The notes beneath the pieces were generated by a model. It had not been told where the DNA came from and did not search any database. It worked only from the letters and a program-made list of their open reading frames with translations. 36,174 nucleotides of DNA. Origin: Albidovulum sp. (GTDB lineage Bacteria; Pseudomonadota; Alphaproteobacteria; Rhodobacterales; Rhodobacteraceae). The stretch is taken from assembly GCF_008933605.1 (NCBI RefSeq), contig NZ_WBUS01000018.1, positions 1 to 36,174 of the forward strand, in the 5' to 3' direction. The position numbers were made by a program, and so were the translations under genes. Positions within the stretch are counted from its first letter, which is position 1; each line of letters starts with the position of its first letter. Of the stretch, positions 1 through 7,519 are shown one piece after another.

Positions 1-93
1 ATGGCGCTCTCCTCCGTCTTCGTCCTCGCCAACGCCCTCCGCCTGCGCCGCTTCACCGCGCCGACCGCCAGGGCAAACAGCGCCGCCGCATGA
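1..93 (+). CDS. C-terminal end of a heavy-metal P1B-type ATPase (partial)
   Basis: Only the last 30 codons are present and the gene begins before the window. The translation ALSSVFVLANALRLRRF matches the extreme C-terminal transmembrane helix of copper/heavy-metal translocating P1B ATPases of the CopA type, whose last helix usually reads A-M-A-x-S-S-V-x-V-x-x-N-A-L-R-L. The remaining residues up to the TGA form a short hydrophilic tail. The ATG at position 1 is internal and is not a start codon. In the complete protein this helix helps form the ion path in the inner membrane. Metal specificity (Cu or Ag against Zn) cannot be judged from this fragment. A 9-bp hairpin follows the stop. Confidence 0.75.
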   Translation: MALSSVFVLANALRLRRFTAPTARANSAAA

Positions 94-101
94 CGGCAAG
101 G

Positions 102-124
102 CGTCCCCGGCACATCCGGGGACG
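102..124. terminator. Hairpin after the metal ATPase gene
   Basis: A perfect 9-bp inverted repeat (102-110 with 116-124) with a CACAT loop lies 8 bases after the ATPase stop codon. There is no strong T-tract, so it could be a weak terminator or an mRNA 3' stabiliser. Confidence 0.4.
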
Positions 125-161
125 GCCCTGATCCCCCTCATTACCGCCAAGGAGAACCGCC

Positions 162-422
162 ATGACCGCTGCCGTCGCCGTCTATTCCACCCCGACCTGC
201 CCCGATTGCCGCAGCCTCAAGGCCTGGCTTGGCCGTCTCGGCATCGCCTACGCCGAACGCGACCTCACCGACCAGGCCGTGATGGACGAGGCCAAGCGGC
301 GCTTCGGCGTCCGCGTCGCCCCGATCACCGAGATCGGCGACTGGTTCGCCTACGGCACCTTCGAGGACCAGAAGCCCCGGATCGAGGCGCGGCTGCGGGA
401 GGTCGGGGCATGGCCGACCTGA
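162..422 (+). CDS. Glutaredoxin-family protein (CPDC)
   Basis: An 86-residue single thioredoxin-fold domain of the glutaredoxin/NrdH type. The redox motif C13-P-D-C16 follows the first beta strand (AVAVYST). The R-V-A-P-I-T segment near residue 52 carries the cis-proline that contacts the substrate disulfide. There is no signal peptide, so it should be cytoplasmic. CPDC differs from the CPYC of classical glutaredoxins and resembles small glutaredoxins encoded beside metal-transport genes. A disulfide reductase role linked to the upstream metal ATPase is plausible but only inferred from position. The start is supported by an AAGGAGAA ribosome-binding site. The 171 bases between this gene and tauR hold no convincing gene. 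Confidence 0.8.
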   Translation: MTAAVAVYSTPTCPDCRSLKAWLGRLGIAYAERDLTDQAVMDEAKRRFGVRVAPITEIGDWFAYGTFEDQKPRIEARLREVGAWPT

Positions 423-593
423 CCCCGGAGGCTCAGCTCGGGCAGAGTCCGCGGGTCCTCGGCACGCTCGGCCTCGCTGCCCGGCCCGCTGTACGGACGG
501 CTGCCGGACCCGCTGCTCGTCCGTCAGCCGGAAGAAAAGCTCGCCCAACCCAAGGTCTCCTTGCGGCGTCTGAACGATGCCGACGGTCGGAAA

Positions 594-2096
594 TCAATCG
601 ACCCGACCCGAGGAGGTCGCCAGCGCCGCGACCGTTTCCTGCATGATCTGCACGCCCTTCCCGATCTGGGCTTCCGCGATGGAGGAATATCCGAGCCGGA
701 AGAGATTGCAGACTTCGGCAGGGTTCGAGAAGAACGGATGGCCCGGCTCGATGAGTACTCCGCGCGGCGCGAGGTGTGTGGCGAGATCGCGGCTGTCGAT
801 GTGCTCCGGTCCCGCCACCCAAAGGCTGGAGCCGCCATGGCGCGCGGCGCCAACGACGTGGATATCTGTTGGCCCAAGCGCCGTCACGAGCGCTTCGCGC
901 CGGCGTCTGAAGATCTCTCGCAGGCGTACGACATGGGCATCGTAGTGCCCGAGTGCGAGAAAGTACCCCGTGACCCTCTGCATGTGACCCGGCGCGTGGC
1001 GCAGCATCATGGTGCGCAGTTCCCGCGCCTGGCGGATGAATTCCGGAGGCGCGACGAGATAGCCGATCCGCAGACCCGGAAAGAGCGATTTCGAGAAGCT
1101 GCCGACGTAGATGACTCTACCCGCCCGGTCCATCGCCTTCAGTGACGGGGATGGCGGTTCGAGAAAGCTCATTTCTGTCTCGTAGTCATCCTCGATAATT
1201 AGAAAGTCCTTCTGGTCCGCTAGATCCAGGAGGTGCCGCCGACGCTCGCGCGGCATCGTCGCGCCGGCCGGAATATTGTGGCTTGGCGTGACGAAGACGA
1301 GGCCGGTATCCGGCGGCAGAAGATCGGGATCGAGGCCGCCCTCGTCGCCCTGCACGAAGTGACGTGGCATTCCGAGGAAGCGCAAGGTCTCCGCGAAGTC
1401 CGGGAAACCGGGATCTTCCATGACCCCGAGCCTGTCCGGCGTGGCCAGGAGCGTGGCAGCGATCCACAAGGCATTCTGGGCACCCAGCGTGATCAGGACC
1501 TCGTCGGGGGATGCGTTTATTCCGCGGCGGGGAAGCGTATTGCGGCGGACATAGTCGACGAGGACCGGATCATCCTGGGCCAGACGGTCATCGGCAAGTT
1601 CGGGAAAGTCGCGCTGGCCCAAGGCTCGTCTCGCGCAGTCGCGCCATGCGTTGTGATCGAAGAGCGTCGGGTCGACCTGGCCATAGATGAATGGGTAAGG
1701 GTAGCTGCGCCAGTCGCGCGGCTTGCTGATTTTCCGCCGCTGGTCCAGCCGATGTGCGAGACGGCCGGTCCAGTCGACCGCGGGAATCACCCCGGAAGCG
1801 GCCGTGTCGGCCTGGACCCGCCGGTGGGGCACCTTCCTGGAGATGACGAAACCCGAGCGCGGCAACGGCTCCAGATAACCCTGGGCGACGAGATCCTGAT
1901 ACACGAGGGTCACGGTAAGCCTGGAAATATTAAGCGTTTCCGACAGCTTGCGTGTGGATGGCATCCGCGTGCCCGGAAGCGCGCGCGTATCCAGAATCGT
2001 CGAGACGATGGAGGTTGCCAACTGCATCTGCAGCGTGCGCCTGTCGCGGCGGTCGATGAAGAAGATCTCGGGCGCGATGCGGTATGTCGACGTCAA
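594..2096 (-). CDS. tauR: MocR-type regulator of taurine catabolism, TauR
   Basis: A regulator of the GntR superfamily, MocR subgroup. The N-terminal winged helix (about residues 10-85, with PGTRMPSTRKLSETLNISR) binds DNA. The remaining roughly 400 residues form a fold-type-I aminotransferase-like domain with the PLP-lysine motif SFSKSLFPGLRIGY. In Rhodobacter capsulatus TauR activates taurine genes and PLP binds this domain. I chose the TTG start at 2096 (500 residues, preceded by GGGAAG). The longer open frame upstream runs back through the intergenic region and is unlikely to be coding. The gene diverges from tauK, and the shared gap holds two CTGGAT direct repeats likely to be its operator. 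Its C-terminus is complete. The main doubt is the exact start codon. Confidence 0.85.
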   Translation of the reverse strand: MTSTYRIAPEIFFIDRRDRRTLQMQLATSIVSTILDTRALPGTRMPSTRKLSETLNISRLTVTLVYQDLVAQGYLEPLPRSGFVISRKVPHRRVQADTAASGVIPAVDWTGRLAHRLDQRRKISKPRDWRSYPYPFIYGQVDPTLFDHNAWRDCARRALGQRDFPELADDRLAQDDPVLVDYVRRNTLPRRGINASPDEVLITLGAQNALWIAATLLATPDRLGVMEDPGFPDFAETLRFLGMPRHFVQGDEGGLDPDLLPPDTGLVFVTPSHNIPAGATMPRERRRHLLDLADQKDFLIIEDDYETEMSFLEPPSPSLKAMDRAGRVIYVGSFSKSLFPGLRIGYLVAPPEFIRQARELRTMMLRHAPGHMQRVTGYFLALGHYDAHVVRLREIFRRRREALVTALGPTDIHVVGAARHGGSSLWVAGPEHIDSRDLATHLAPRGVLIEPGHPFFSNPAEVCNLFRLGYSSIAEAQIGKGVQIMQETVAALATSSGRVD

Positions 2097-2213
2097 AGTG
2101 GCTTCCCAAACTGGATCGGTTCTTGATCCATTCTGGATATAACATTCACGGGTGGCCCCTGACAATTTCCCTCTCGGCCGCGGAGGAGATTCGGCCCCTT
2201 TAGGGAGATATCC
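2097..2213. promoter_or_regulatory. tauR/tauK divergent control region with TauR-like boxes
   Basis: Two direct repeats, CTGGATCGGT (2111-2120) and CTGGATATAA (2133-2142), start 22 bp apart, about two helical turns. The second resembles the CTGGACTTAA-like element that I recall for TauR of Rhodobacter capsulatus. A dyad GGATC-N7-GATCC (2113-2117 and 2125-2129) overlaps the first repeat. TATAAC (2138-2143) could be a -10 element for tauK. Direct repeats are the usual MocR arrangement. An AGGGAGA ribosome-binding site precedes tauK. Confidence 0.65.
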
Positions 2214-3224
2214 ATGAAAAAGACCGTGACGGCACTCAAGAGTGCCGCCCTTGCCGTATTGCTTGCAACGACGGCCTTCCATGCCGACGCACGTGATTTC
2301 CGCATCGCCGTCGGCGACGGCGCGGGCGGCACGCAGGAGGCCCTGGGCCTTGCCTTCGTCAAGGCGCTCGAAGAGAAATCCGGCGGCGCGCATACGGCGC
2401 AGCTCTTCCTGAACGGCCAGCTCGGCGACGAGCAGGACACCGTGACCGCCGCCGCCACCGGCACGCTCGATTTCTCGATCCTCGCGATCAACAACATCAC
2501 GCCCTTCTCGCCGTCAGTCGGCACGCTCACGCTGCCCTACGTCATCCTGTCGCTGGAAGACGCCGAGAAGATCACCCAGGGCGAGATCGGCCAGCAGATG
2601 ATCGACAAGACAATCGAGGATGCCGGCGTGCGCATCATCGGCTGGGCCTATTCGGGCTTCCGCGTCCTGACCAACTCGAAGCACCCGGTGTCGACCGTGG
2701 CCGACCTGAAGGATCTGGTCGTCCGCACGCCAAAGAACGAGATCATGATCGCGACCTATCAGGCCTGGGGCATCAACCCGACCCCGATGGCCTGGTCGGA
2801 AACCTTCGCGGCACTCCAGCAGAAGGTCGTGGACGGCCAGGACAACCCCTACATGACCGTCTATGCGATGAAGTTCGACGAAGTGCAGAAGTACATCACG
2901 AACATCCGGTACATCTTCTCGATCGAGCCGCTGATCGTGTCGGAGCAGGTGTTCCAGTCGCTGAGCCCCGAAGAACAGGCTGCCGTTCTGGAAGCCGGCA
3001 ATGCGGCGACGCTGGCCTCGGGCCAGTTCCTGCGCGACCAGGAAGCCAGGATCAAGGAAGAGCTCGTCGCCAAGGGCATGGAGATCACCGATCCGGCCGA
3101 CGGCGAGAAGGAGTTCATCGACCTTGCGACCGCCGCCGTCTGGCCGAAGTTCTATGACTCGATCGGCGGCAAGGACGTGCTGAACAACGTCCTGGCCGCG
3201 CTCGGCCGTCCGGCCGTCGAGTGA
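2214..3224 (+). CDS. tauK: TRAP transporter periplasmic taurine-binding protein, TauK (DctP family)
   Basis: A 336-residue extracytoplasmic solute receptor of the DctP family. A typical Sec signal peptide (MKK, hydrophobic core LAVLLATTA, likely cut after HADA) directs it to the periplasm. The mature part has the DctP features: the early strand FRIAVGDGAGG, the central hinge with GWAYSGFRVLTNSK, and the following V-R-T-P-K-N segment, where the arginine normally binds the substrate carboxylate and here would be expected to bind the sulfonate. The gene is first in the operon and hands substrate to the TauL/TauM membrane subunits. Taurine as substrate is inferred from the flanking tauR, tauXY and xsc. 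A strong stem-loop just after the stop may raise its mRNA level over that of the membrane subunits. Confidence 0.88.
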   Translation: MKKTVTALKSAALAVLLATTAFHADARDFRIAVGDGAGGTQEALGLAFVKALEEKSGGAHTAQLFLNGQLGDEQDTVTAAATGTLDFSILAINNITPFSPSVGTLTLPYVILSLEDAEKITQGEIGQQMIDKTIEDAGVRIIGWAYSGFRVLTNSKHPVSTVADLKDLVVRTPKNEIMIATYQAWGINPTPMAWSETFAALQQKVVDGQDNPYMTVYAMKFDEVQKYITNIRYIFSIEPLIVSEQVFQSLSPEEQAAVLEAGNAATLASGQFLRDQEARIKEELVAKGMEITDPADGEKEFIDLATAAVWPKFYDSIGGKDVLNNVLAALGRPAVE

Positions 3225-3235
3225 CCTGAACCGCG

Positions 3236-3258
3236 GGGGGCCGCCGAGCGCGGCCCCC
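3236..3258 (+). promoter_or_regulatory. Stem-loop between tauK and tauL
   Basis: A perfect 9-bp stem GGGGGCCGC/GCGGCCCCC (3236-3244 with 3250-3258) with a CGAGC loop lies 11 bases after tauK. It has no T-run. Such structures after binding-protein genes often protect the upstream mRNA or partly terminate transcription, giving more receptor than permease. Confidence 0.5.
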
Positions 3259-3288
3259 ACTGCCAGCCTCATCCCCACAGGTTCAAAC

Positions 3289-3828
3289 ATGCACCGGTTC
3301 TGGCGTCATCTTGACAAGCTGGAGAGCTACATCTGTCGCGTTCTTCTGGCGGCGTTTGTCGTCCTGCTCTTCGTGCAGATCGTGTCACGCTCTGCCTTCG
3401 GCTTCTCGATCACCTGGATCGAGGAAATCTCGGTCTTCATGTTCGTCTGGTTCGCCTATTTCGGCGCCAGCTACGCCGCGCGGATGTATGCGCACAACCG
3501 CATCTCGTTCCACGTGAACATGATGCCGCGGCGGATCGCCCGCTGGGTCGAGGCGGCGGGTGACCTCTTCTGGATCGTATTCAACATCGTCTTCATCCGC
3601 TACGCGATCGAATACATCAGTCTTCTCAAGCCCTTCGTGAAGGCCCAGACGCTGGGCTGGCCGATGAAGTACGTGATGCTGGTGCTGCCGCTGGCGTTCA
3701 CGCTGATGACGCTCCGCATCCTGCAGGTGAACTACATGAAGCTCGTGCTGGGTACGGACCCGCGCGACCCCGATCAGCTCGACCTCGACGCGATCGCAGC
3801 CGAAGCCGCCAAGGGAGGGCGCGCGTGA
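3289..3828 (+). CDS. tauL: TRAP transporter small membrane subunit, TauL (DctQ family)
   Basis: A 179-residue inner-membrane protein with the four hydrophobic helices of the DctQ family: about residues 12-35, 45-65, 85-110 and 125-150. It contains the family-typical region WIEEISVFMFVWFAYFGASY. DctQ subunits associate with the large DctM subunit and form the membrane platform of a sodium-driven TRAP importer. It lies between the receptor gene tauK and the large-subunit gene tauM, and its stop overlaps the tauM start region, which suggests translational coupling. The C-terminal tail is acidic and cytoplasmic. Assignment to taurine rests on the operon. Confidence 0.85.
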   Translation: MHRFWRHLDKLESYICRVLLAAFVVLLFVQIVSRSAFGFSITWIEEISVFMFVWFAYFGASYAARMYAHNRISFHVNMMPRRIARWVEAAGDLFWIVFNIVFIRYAIEYISLLKPFVKAQTLGWPMKYVMLVLPLAFTLMTLRILQVNYMKLVLGTDPRDPDQLDLDAIAAEAAKGGRA

Positions 3829-5168
3829 TGGACAGTGCTATCGTCACCGTGCTTTTCGGCACGTTCTTCTTTCTGCTCATCCTCGGCGCGCCGATCTCGG
3901 TCGGGCTCGGGGTTTCGGCCCTGGCCGCCATGTGGTACCTGGGCGACAACCCGATCAAGATGGTCCAGATCGCCTTTTCATCGGTCGGGGCCTTCCCGCT
4001 GATGGCGCTGCCGGCCTTCATCCTGGCCGGAGCCCTGATGGAGGCCGCCGGCATCTCGCGGCGGCTGATCACGGTGGCCGAAAGCCTCGCCGGCCCCTTC
4101 ACCGGCGGCATCTCGGCGGCGACGGTCATCGCCTGCCTGTTCTTCGGCGCGATCTCCGGCTCCGGCCCCGCGACGACCGCGGCCGTCGGCATGCTGATGA
4201 TCCCGGCGATGACCAAGGCCGGCTATGCCCGTGGCTACGGCGCGGCCGTCACCGCCGCTTCGGGCGGGCTCGGCATCGTCATCCCGCCCTCGATCCCGAT
4301 GGTCATCTTCGGCATCTCGGCGATGGGCATGCAGCCCCCGGTCGAGGCGGTCGAGAAGTTCGGCCAGTTCCAGACCGTCTCGATCTCCAAGCTGTTCATC
4401 GCCGGCTTCCTGCCCGGCTTCGCGATGGCTTCGGGCCTGCTTCTGATGAACTACGTCCGGTGCCGCAGGGCCGGGTATCGCGGCGGCGGAGAGGCGCTGT
4501 CGATCGGCAAGATCGCGACGGCCTGCTACAAGGGCTTCTGGTCGCTGCTCGCGCCGCTCGTGATCCTCGGCGGCATCTACGCGGGCCTCTTCACGCCGAC
4601 CGAGGCGGCGATCGTGGCGATCTTCTACACTCTCTTCGTCGGGATCTTCATCTACCGGGAAATCCGCCTGAAGGAGATCTTCGCTTCGCTCGAGGCGACC
4701 ACCTGGCTCACCGGCCGCGTTCTTCTGGTTCTCTTCACCGCGACGATCTTCGGCCGCATCCTCGTCGAGAACCAGATCCCGGCGCACCTTGCCTCGGCGC
4801 TCCTGTCGTTCACGCAGAACATCTATGTGATCTGGGCCCTGATCGTCGCCTTCCTGCTCTTCGTCGGCATGTTCATGGAGACGCTTGCGGCGATCATGAT
4901 CCTCGTGCCGGTGATGCTGCCCGTCGCCTATTCGGTCGGGATCGACCCGATCCACTTCGGCATCGTGATGATCTGCACGCTCTCGGTGGGCTTCCAGACC
5001 CCGCCCCTGGGCGAGAACCTCTTTATCGCCTCGGGCATCTCGAACGTCTCGATCGAGGAGATCTCGCTGCGCGCGCTGCCCTTCGCGATAGCCAGCACGG
5101 TCGCAATCGCCGTCATCGCAATCTTCCCCGAGATCGCGCTCTGGCTGCCACGGGCAATGGGGTACTGA
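3828..5168 (+). CDS. tauM: TRAP transporter large membrane subunit, TauM (DctM family)
   Basis: A 446-residue integral membrane protein with about a dozen hydrophobic segments, typical of DctM, the transport-catalysing TRAP subunit of the ion-transporter superfamily. Family features include LGAPISVGLGVSALAAMWY near the start, FFGAISGSGPATTAAVG around residue 105-121, and the C-terminal VGFQTPPLGENLFIASGI. These glycine/proline-rich re-entrant loops bind sodium and substrate. The ATG at 3828 overlaps the tauL stop as TGATG, and a GTG at 3825 is a possible alternative. With TauK and TauL it should import taurine using the sodium gradient. Confidence 0.87.
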   Translation: MDSAIVTVLFGTFFFLLILGAPISVGLGVSALAAMWYLGDNPIKMVQIAFSSVGAFPLMALPAFILAGALMEAAGISRRLITVAESLAGPFTGGISAATVIACLFFGAISGSGPATTAAVGMLMIPAMTKAGYARGYGAAVTAASGGLGIVIPPSIPMVIFGISAMGMQPPVEAVEKFGQFQTVSISKLFIAGFLPGFAMASGLLLMNYVRCRRAGYRGGGEALSIGKIATACYKGFWSLLAPLVILGGIYAGLFTPTEAAIVAIFYTLFVGIFIYREIRLKEIFASLEATTWLTGRVLLVLFTATIFGRILVENQIPAHLASALLSFTQNIYVIWALIVAFLLFVGMFMETLAAIMILVPVMLPVAYSVGIDPIHFGIVMICTLSVGFQTPPLGENLFIASGISNVSIEEISLRALPFAIASTVAIAVIAIFPEIALWLPRAMGY

Positions 5169-5169
5169 C

Positions 5170-5661
5170 ATGATGCAGCCCATCAAGACGATCCTCTACG
5201 CGACGGATCTGTCCACGACTTCGAACTTCGCCTTCCGCTACGCGGTCGGACTGGCCAAGGCACTCGACGCGCGGCTCCACGTCATGCACGCACTGGAACC
5301 GATGAACGAGGAAGCGCGCATCACGCTTCAGATGTTCATGATCGACGCGAACGAACGGAACCAGGCGATCAACCGTCGCCTGCAGAATACCCGCGCGGCG
5401 CTCAACGAACGGCAAGAGGCCTTCTGGGCGGAAATGCCCGAGGACGAGCGCGGCGAGCGCGCCCGCGTCGACGAAATCGAAGTCGTCGAGGGCTATGCCG
5501 CGGACGCGATCCTCAAGCGTGCCGACAGCCTGCCGGCCGACATGATCCTGATGGGCAGCCATGCCCACGGGCTGACCCACAGCTTCCTGGGAACGATCGC
5601 CAAGCGGGTGCTGCACCGCGCCACGGTGCCCACGCTGATCGTGCCCTACAGCGAACACTAG
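5170..5661 (+). CDS. Universal stress protein (UspA family) of the taurine operon
   Basis: A 163-residue single Usp domain. The N-terminus IKTILYATDLSTTSNFAFRY has the usual beta-strand, D-x-S and helix start. The C-terminal part DMILMGSHAHGLTHSFLGT resembles the Usp nucleotide-binding loop, normally G-2x-G-9x-G-S/T, but the second glycine is Ala and the spacing is one residue shorter, so ATP binding may be weakened. The start is one base after the tauM stop. Usp genes beside TRAP genes are known: TeaD, encoded with the ectoine transporter TeaABC of Halomonas, modulates uptake. A similar role for TauKLM is inference. No transmembrane segment is visible, so it should be cytoplasmic. Confidence 0.85.
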   Translation: MMQPIKTILYATDLSTTSNFAFRYAVGLAKALDARLHVMHALEPMNEEARITLQMFMIDANERNQAINRRLQNTRAALNERQEAFWAEMPEDERGERARVDEIEVVEGYAADAILKRADSLPADMILMGSHAHGLTHSFLGTIAKRVLHRATVPTLIVPYSEH

Positions 5662-5675
5662 AAAAGGATAGACCC

Positions 5676-6062
5676 ATGAGTCAGCTCACGGCCGATGATC
5701 TGAAGTTCACCTTCGACGCGTTCAACCGCCATGACGTCGATGCCGTCATGACCCATTTCGCCGAGGACTGCGTGTTCACGACGGTGGCCGGCCCGGAGGA
5801 ATTCGGGGCCCGCATCACCGGCCGTGACGCGATCGCCAAGGCCTTCGTCGGGGTCTGGACCGCGATGCCGGATGCCGAATGGGCCGATCACCGCCACTTC
5901 GTCTGCGGCGACCGGGGCGTGTCGGAATGGACGTTTCGCGGCACCGATGCCGCAGGCCGCCGGGTCGAGGCGCAGGGCGTGGACCTGTTCACGATCCGCG
6001 ACGGCAAGCTCGTCATGAAGCAGGCCTTCCGAAAGCAGCGCCCGGTCATCGAGCCCCGCTGA
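5676..6062 (+). CDS. tauX: Taurine dehydrogenase small subunit, TauX
   Basis: A 128-residue SnoaL/NTF2-like domain protein. It begins LTADDLKFTFDAFNRHDVDAV, the usual first helices of this cone-shaped fold, and ends with the sheet strands EWTFRG and GVDLFTIRDGKL. In Paracoccus and Rhodobacter, taurine dehydrogenase consists of a small subunit of this kind (TauX) and a flavoprotein large subunit (TauY). The small protein has no recognisable catalytic motif of its own and is thought to support the large subunit. It is preceded by an AAAAGGATAG ribosome-binding site, sits 36 bases before tauY and is in the same operon. Identification depends partly on context because NTF2-like domains are widespread. 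Confidence 0.82.
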   Translation: MSQLTADDLKFTFDAFNRHDVDAVMTHFAEDCVFTTVAGPEEFGARITGRDAIAKAFVGVWTAMPDAEWADHRHFVCGDRGVSEWTFRGTDAAGRRVEAQGVDLFTIRDGKLVMKQAFRKQRPVIEPR

Positions 6063-6098
6063 CCAGTCCAACCTCACCCCATAACCGGATTCACGTCG

Positions 6099-7496
6099 AT
6101 GCAAGCCACGACACACCTTCGCGCTCGCGCGCCCTACAACCCCAAGTACGATCCCATCGCCGACAGATCCATCGGGAGCGGGACCGCCTATGCGCCGACC
6201 TACTGGATCGGCACGGCGGGCACGCCGCCGGAAGACGACGGCCCGGTGCGCGGGGACCTGGATGTCGACGTCGCCGTGATCGGCTCGGGCTATACCGGAC
6301 TGTCCTGCGCCCTGCACCTCGCCAAGGAATTCGGCATCAAGGCGCATGTGCTTGAGGCCAACGGCGTGGCCTTTGGCTGCTCCACCCGCAACGGCGGCCA
6401 GGCGCAGATCTCCTCGGGCCGGCTGAAGCGGTCGCAGTGGATCGAGCGCTGGGGCCTCGATGTCGCGCGCGGGATGCATGCGGAGGTGGTCGAGGCATTC
6501 GACGTCTTCCGCGGGCTGATCCGCGACCACGCCATCGCCTGCGAGCCGCAGGACGGCGGGCACTACTACATCGCCCACAGGCCGTGGATGATGCCGACCC
6601 TGACCAAGGAGGCGGCGCTTCTGCGCGAGACCTTCGGCTATGGCGCACGGATGCTCTCCCGCGACGAGCTGCATGCCACGGCGGTCCGCGACCGGGAAGC
6701 GCACGGGGCGATGTGGGAGCCCGACGGGACGGCCGTCCATGCCGCGAAGCTGGCCTTCGGCTACCTCCGCGTGGCCCGCGAACTCGGGGCTAAGGTCCAT
6801 GTGGACAGCCCGGTCGAAGGCTGGACGACGAAGAACGGCGTTCACCACCTCCGCACGCCCGGCGGCACGGTGCGCGCCCGGGCCGTTGCCGTCGCCACGG
6901 CGGGTTACGCGCCGCGTGGCCTGCATCCCCAGTTGCGCGACCGGATCATGCCGATCATGTCGAACTCGATCGTGACGCGGCCGCTGACGGCGTCCGAACT
7001 CGACGCCTGCGGCTTCAAGGTGACGAGCCCGCTGACCGACACGCGGACCCTGCGGCACTACTACCGACTGCTGCCGGACAACCGCGTCCAGATCGGCAGC
7101 AGGGCCGCGATCACCGGCCAGGATGCCGACAACCCGCGCCACCTCGCCAGCCTGCGCGAAGGGCTGGCCCGCAAGTTCCCCGCCCTGCGTGGAATCGAGC
7201 TGGATTACTCCTGGTGGGGCTGGGTGGACGTGAGCCACGACATGATGCCGCGGATCACGGCCGTGTCGGGCCTGCCCAACGCCTATTACGCCATGGGCTA
7301 CGGAGGGAACGGCGTCATGTATTCGGCACAGGCCGGCCGGCGCATGGCGCAACTGGTCGCGGGCCGCGAGGCGACTGTGCCGAAGCTGCCGATCTTCCGG
7401 GACGAACTGCCGCACGAAGGCTGGAGAACGCCGTTCCGGCGGCTCGGCCAATGGGGCCTCTACAAGATCTACCACTATCGGGACGAGCGCAACTGA
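6099..7496 (+). CDS. tauY: Taurine dehydrogenase large flavoprotein subunit, TauY
   Basis: A 465-residue FAD-dependent oxidoreductase of the DAO (glycine-oxidase/GlpD-like) family. The dinucleotide-binding motif VAVIGSGYTGLSCALHLA at about residues 50-67 is followed by the family-typical TRNGGQAQ segment, and the C-terminus has the FAD-contacting YYAMGYGGNGVMYSAQAGR. It should oxidatively deaminate taurine to sulfoacetaldehyde and ammonium, passing electrons to a membrane carrier such as cytochrome c or quinone. No signal peptide is apparent. The gene lies between tauX and xsc, whose product consumes sulfoacetaldehyde. There is no taurine:pyruvate aminotransferase (tpa) in the window, so the dehydrogenase route is the encoded one. 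Confidence 0.87.
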   Translation: MQATTHLRARAPYNPKYDPIADRSIGSGTAYAPTYWIGTAGTPPEDDGPVRGDLDVDVAVIGSGYTGLSCALHLAKEFGIKAHVLEANGVAFGCSTRNGGQAQISSGRLKRSQWIERWGLDVARGMHAEVVEAFDVFRGLIRDHAIACEPQDGGHYYIAHRPWMMPTLTKEAALLRETFGYGARMLSRDELHATAVRDREAHGAMWEPDGTAVHAAKLAFGYLRVARELGAKVHVDSPVEGWTTKNGVHHLRTPGGTVRARAVAVATAGYAPRGLHPQLRDRIMPIMSNSIVTRPLTASELDACGFKVTSPLTDTRTLRHYYRLLPDNRVQIGSRAAITGQDADNPRHLASLREGLARKFPALRGIELDYSWWGWVDVSHDMMPRITAVSGLPNAYYAMGYGGNGVMYSAQAGRRMAQLVAGREATVPKLPIFRDELPHEGWRTPFRRLGQWGLYKIYHYRDERN

Positions 7497-7519
7497 GTTG
7501 CGCGGAAAGGAGAACGCAA

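Noticed and set aside
423-593. Small gene between the glutaredoxin gene and tauR
   Set aside because: Frames here overlap neighbours and give Pro/Arg/Ala-rich low-complexity peptides. No start with a ribosome-binding site.
5658-7475. 605-codon open frame on the minus strand across tauX and tauY
   Set aside because: It is antisense to two well-recognised genes and has a His/Arg/Asp-rich translation typical of mirror frames in GC-rich DNA.
7214-7519. Upstream 102-codon extension of xsc
   Set aside because: It lies inside tauY in another frame. The strong ribosome-binding site and the Xsc N-terminus begin at 7520.
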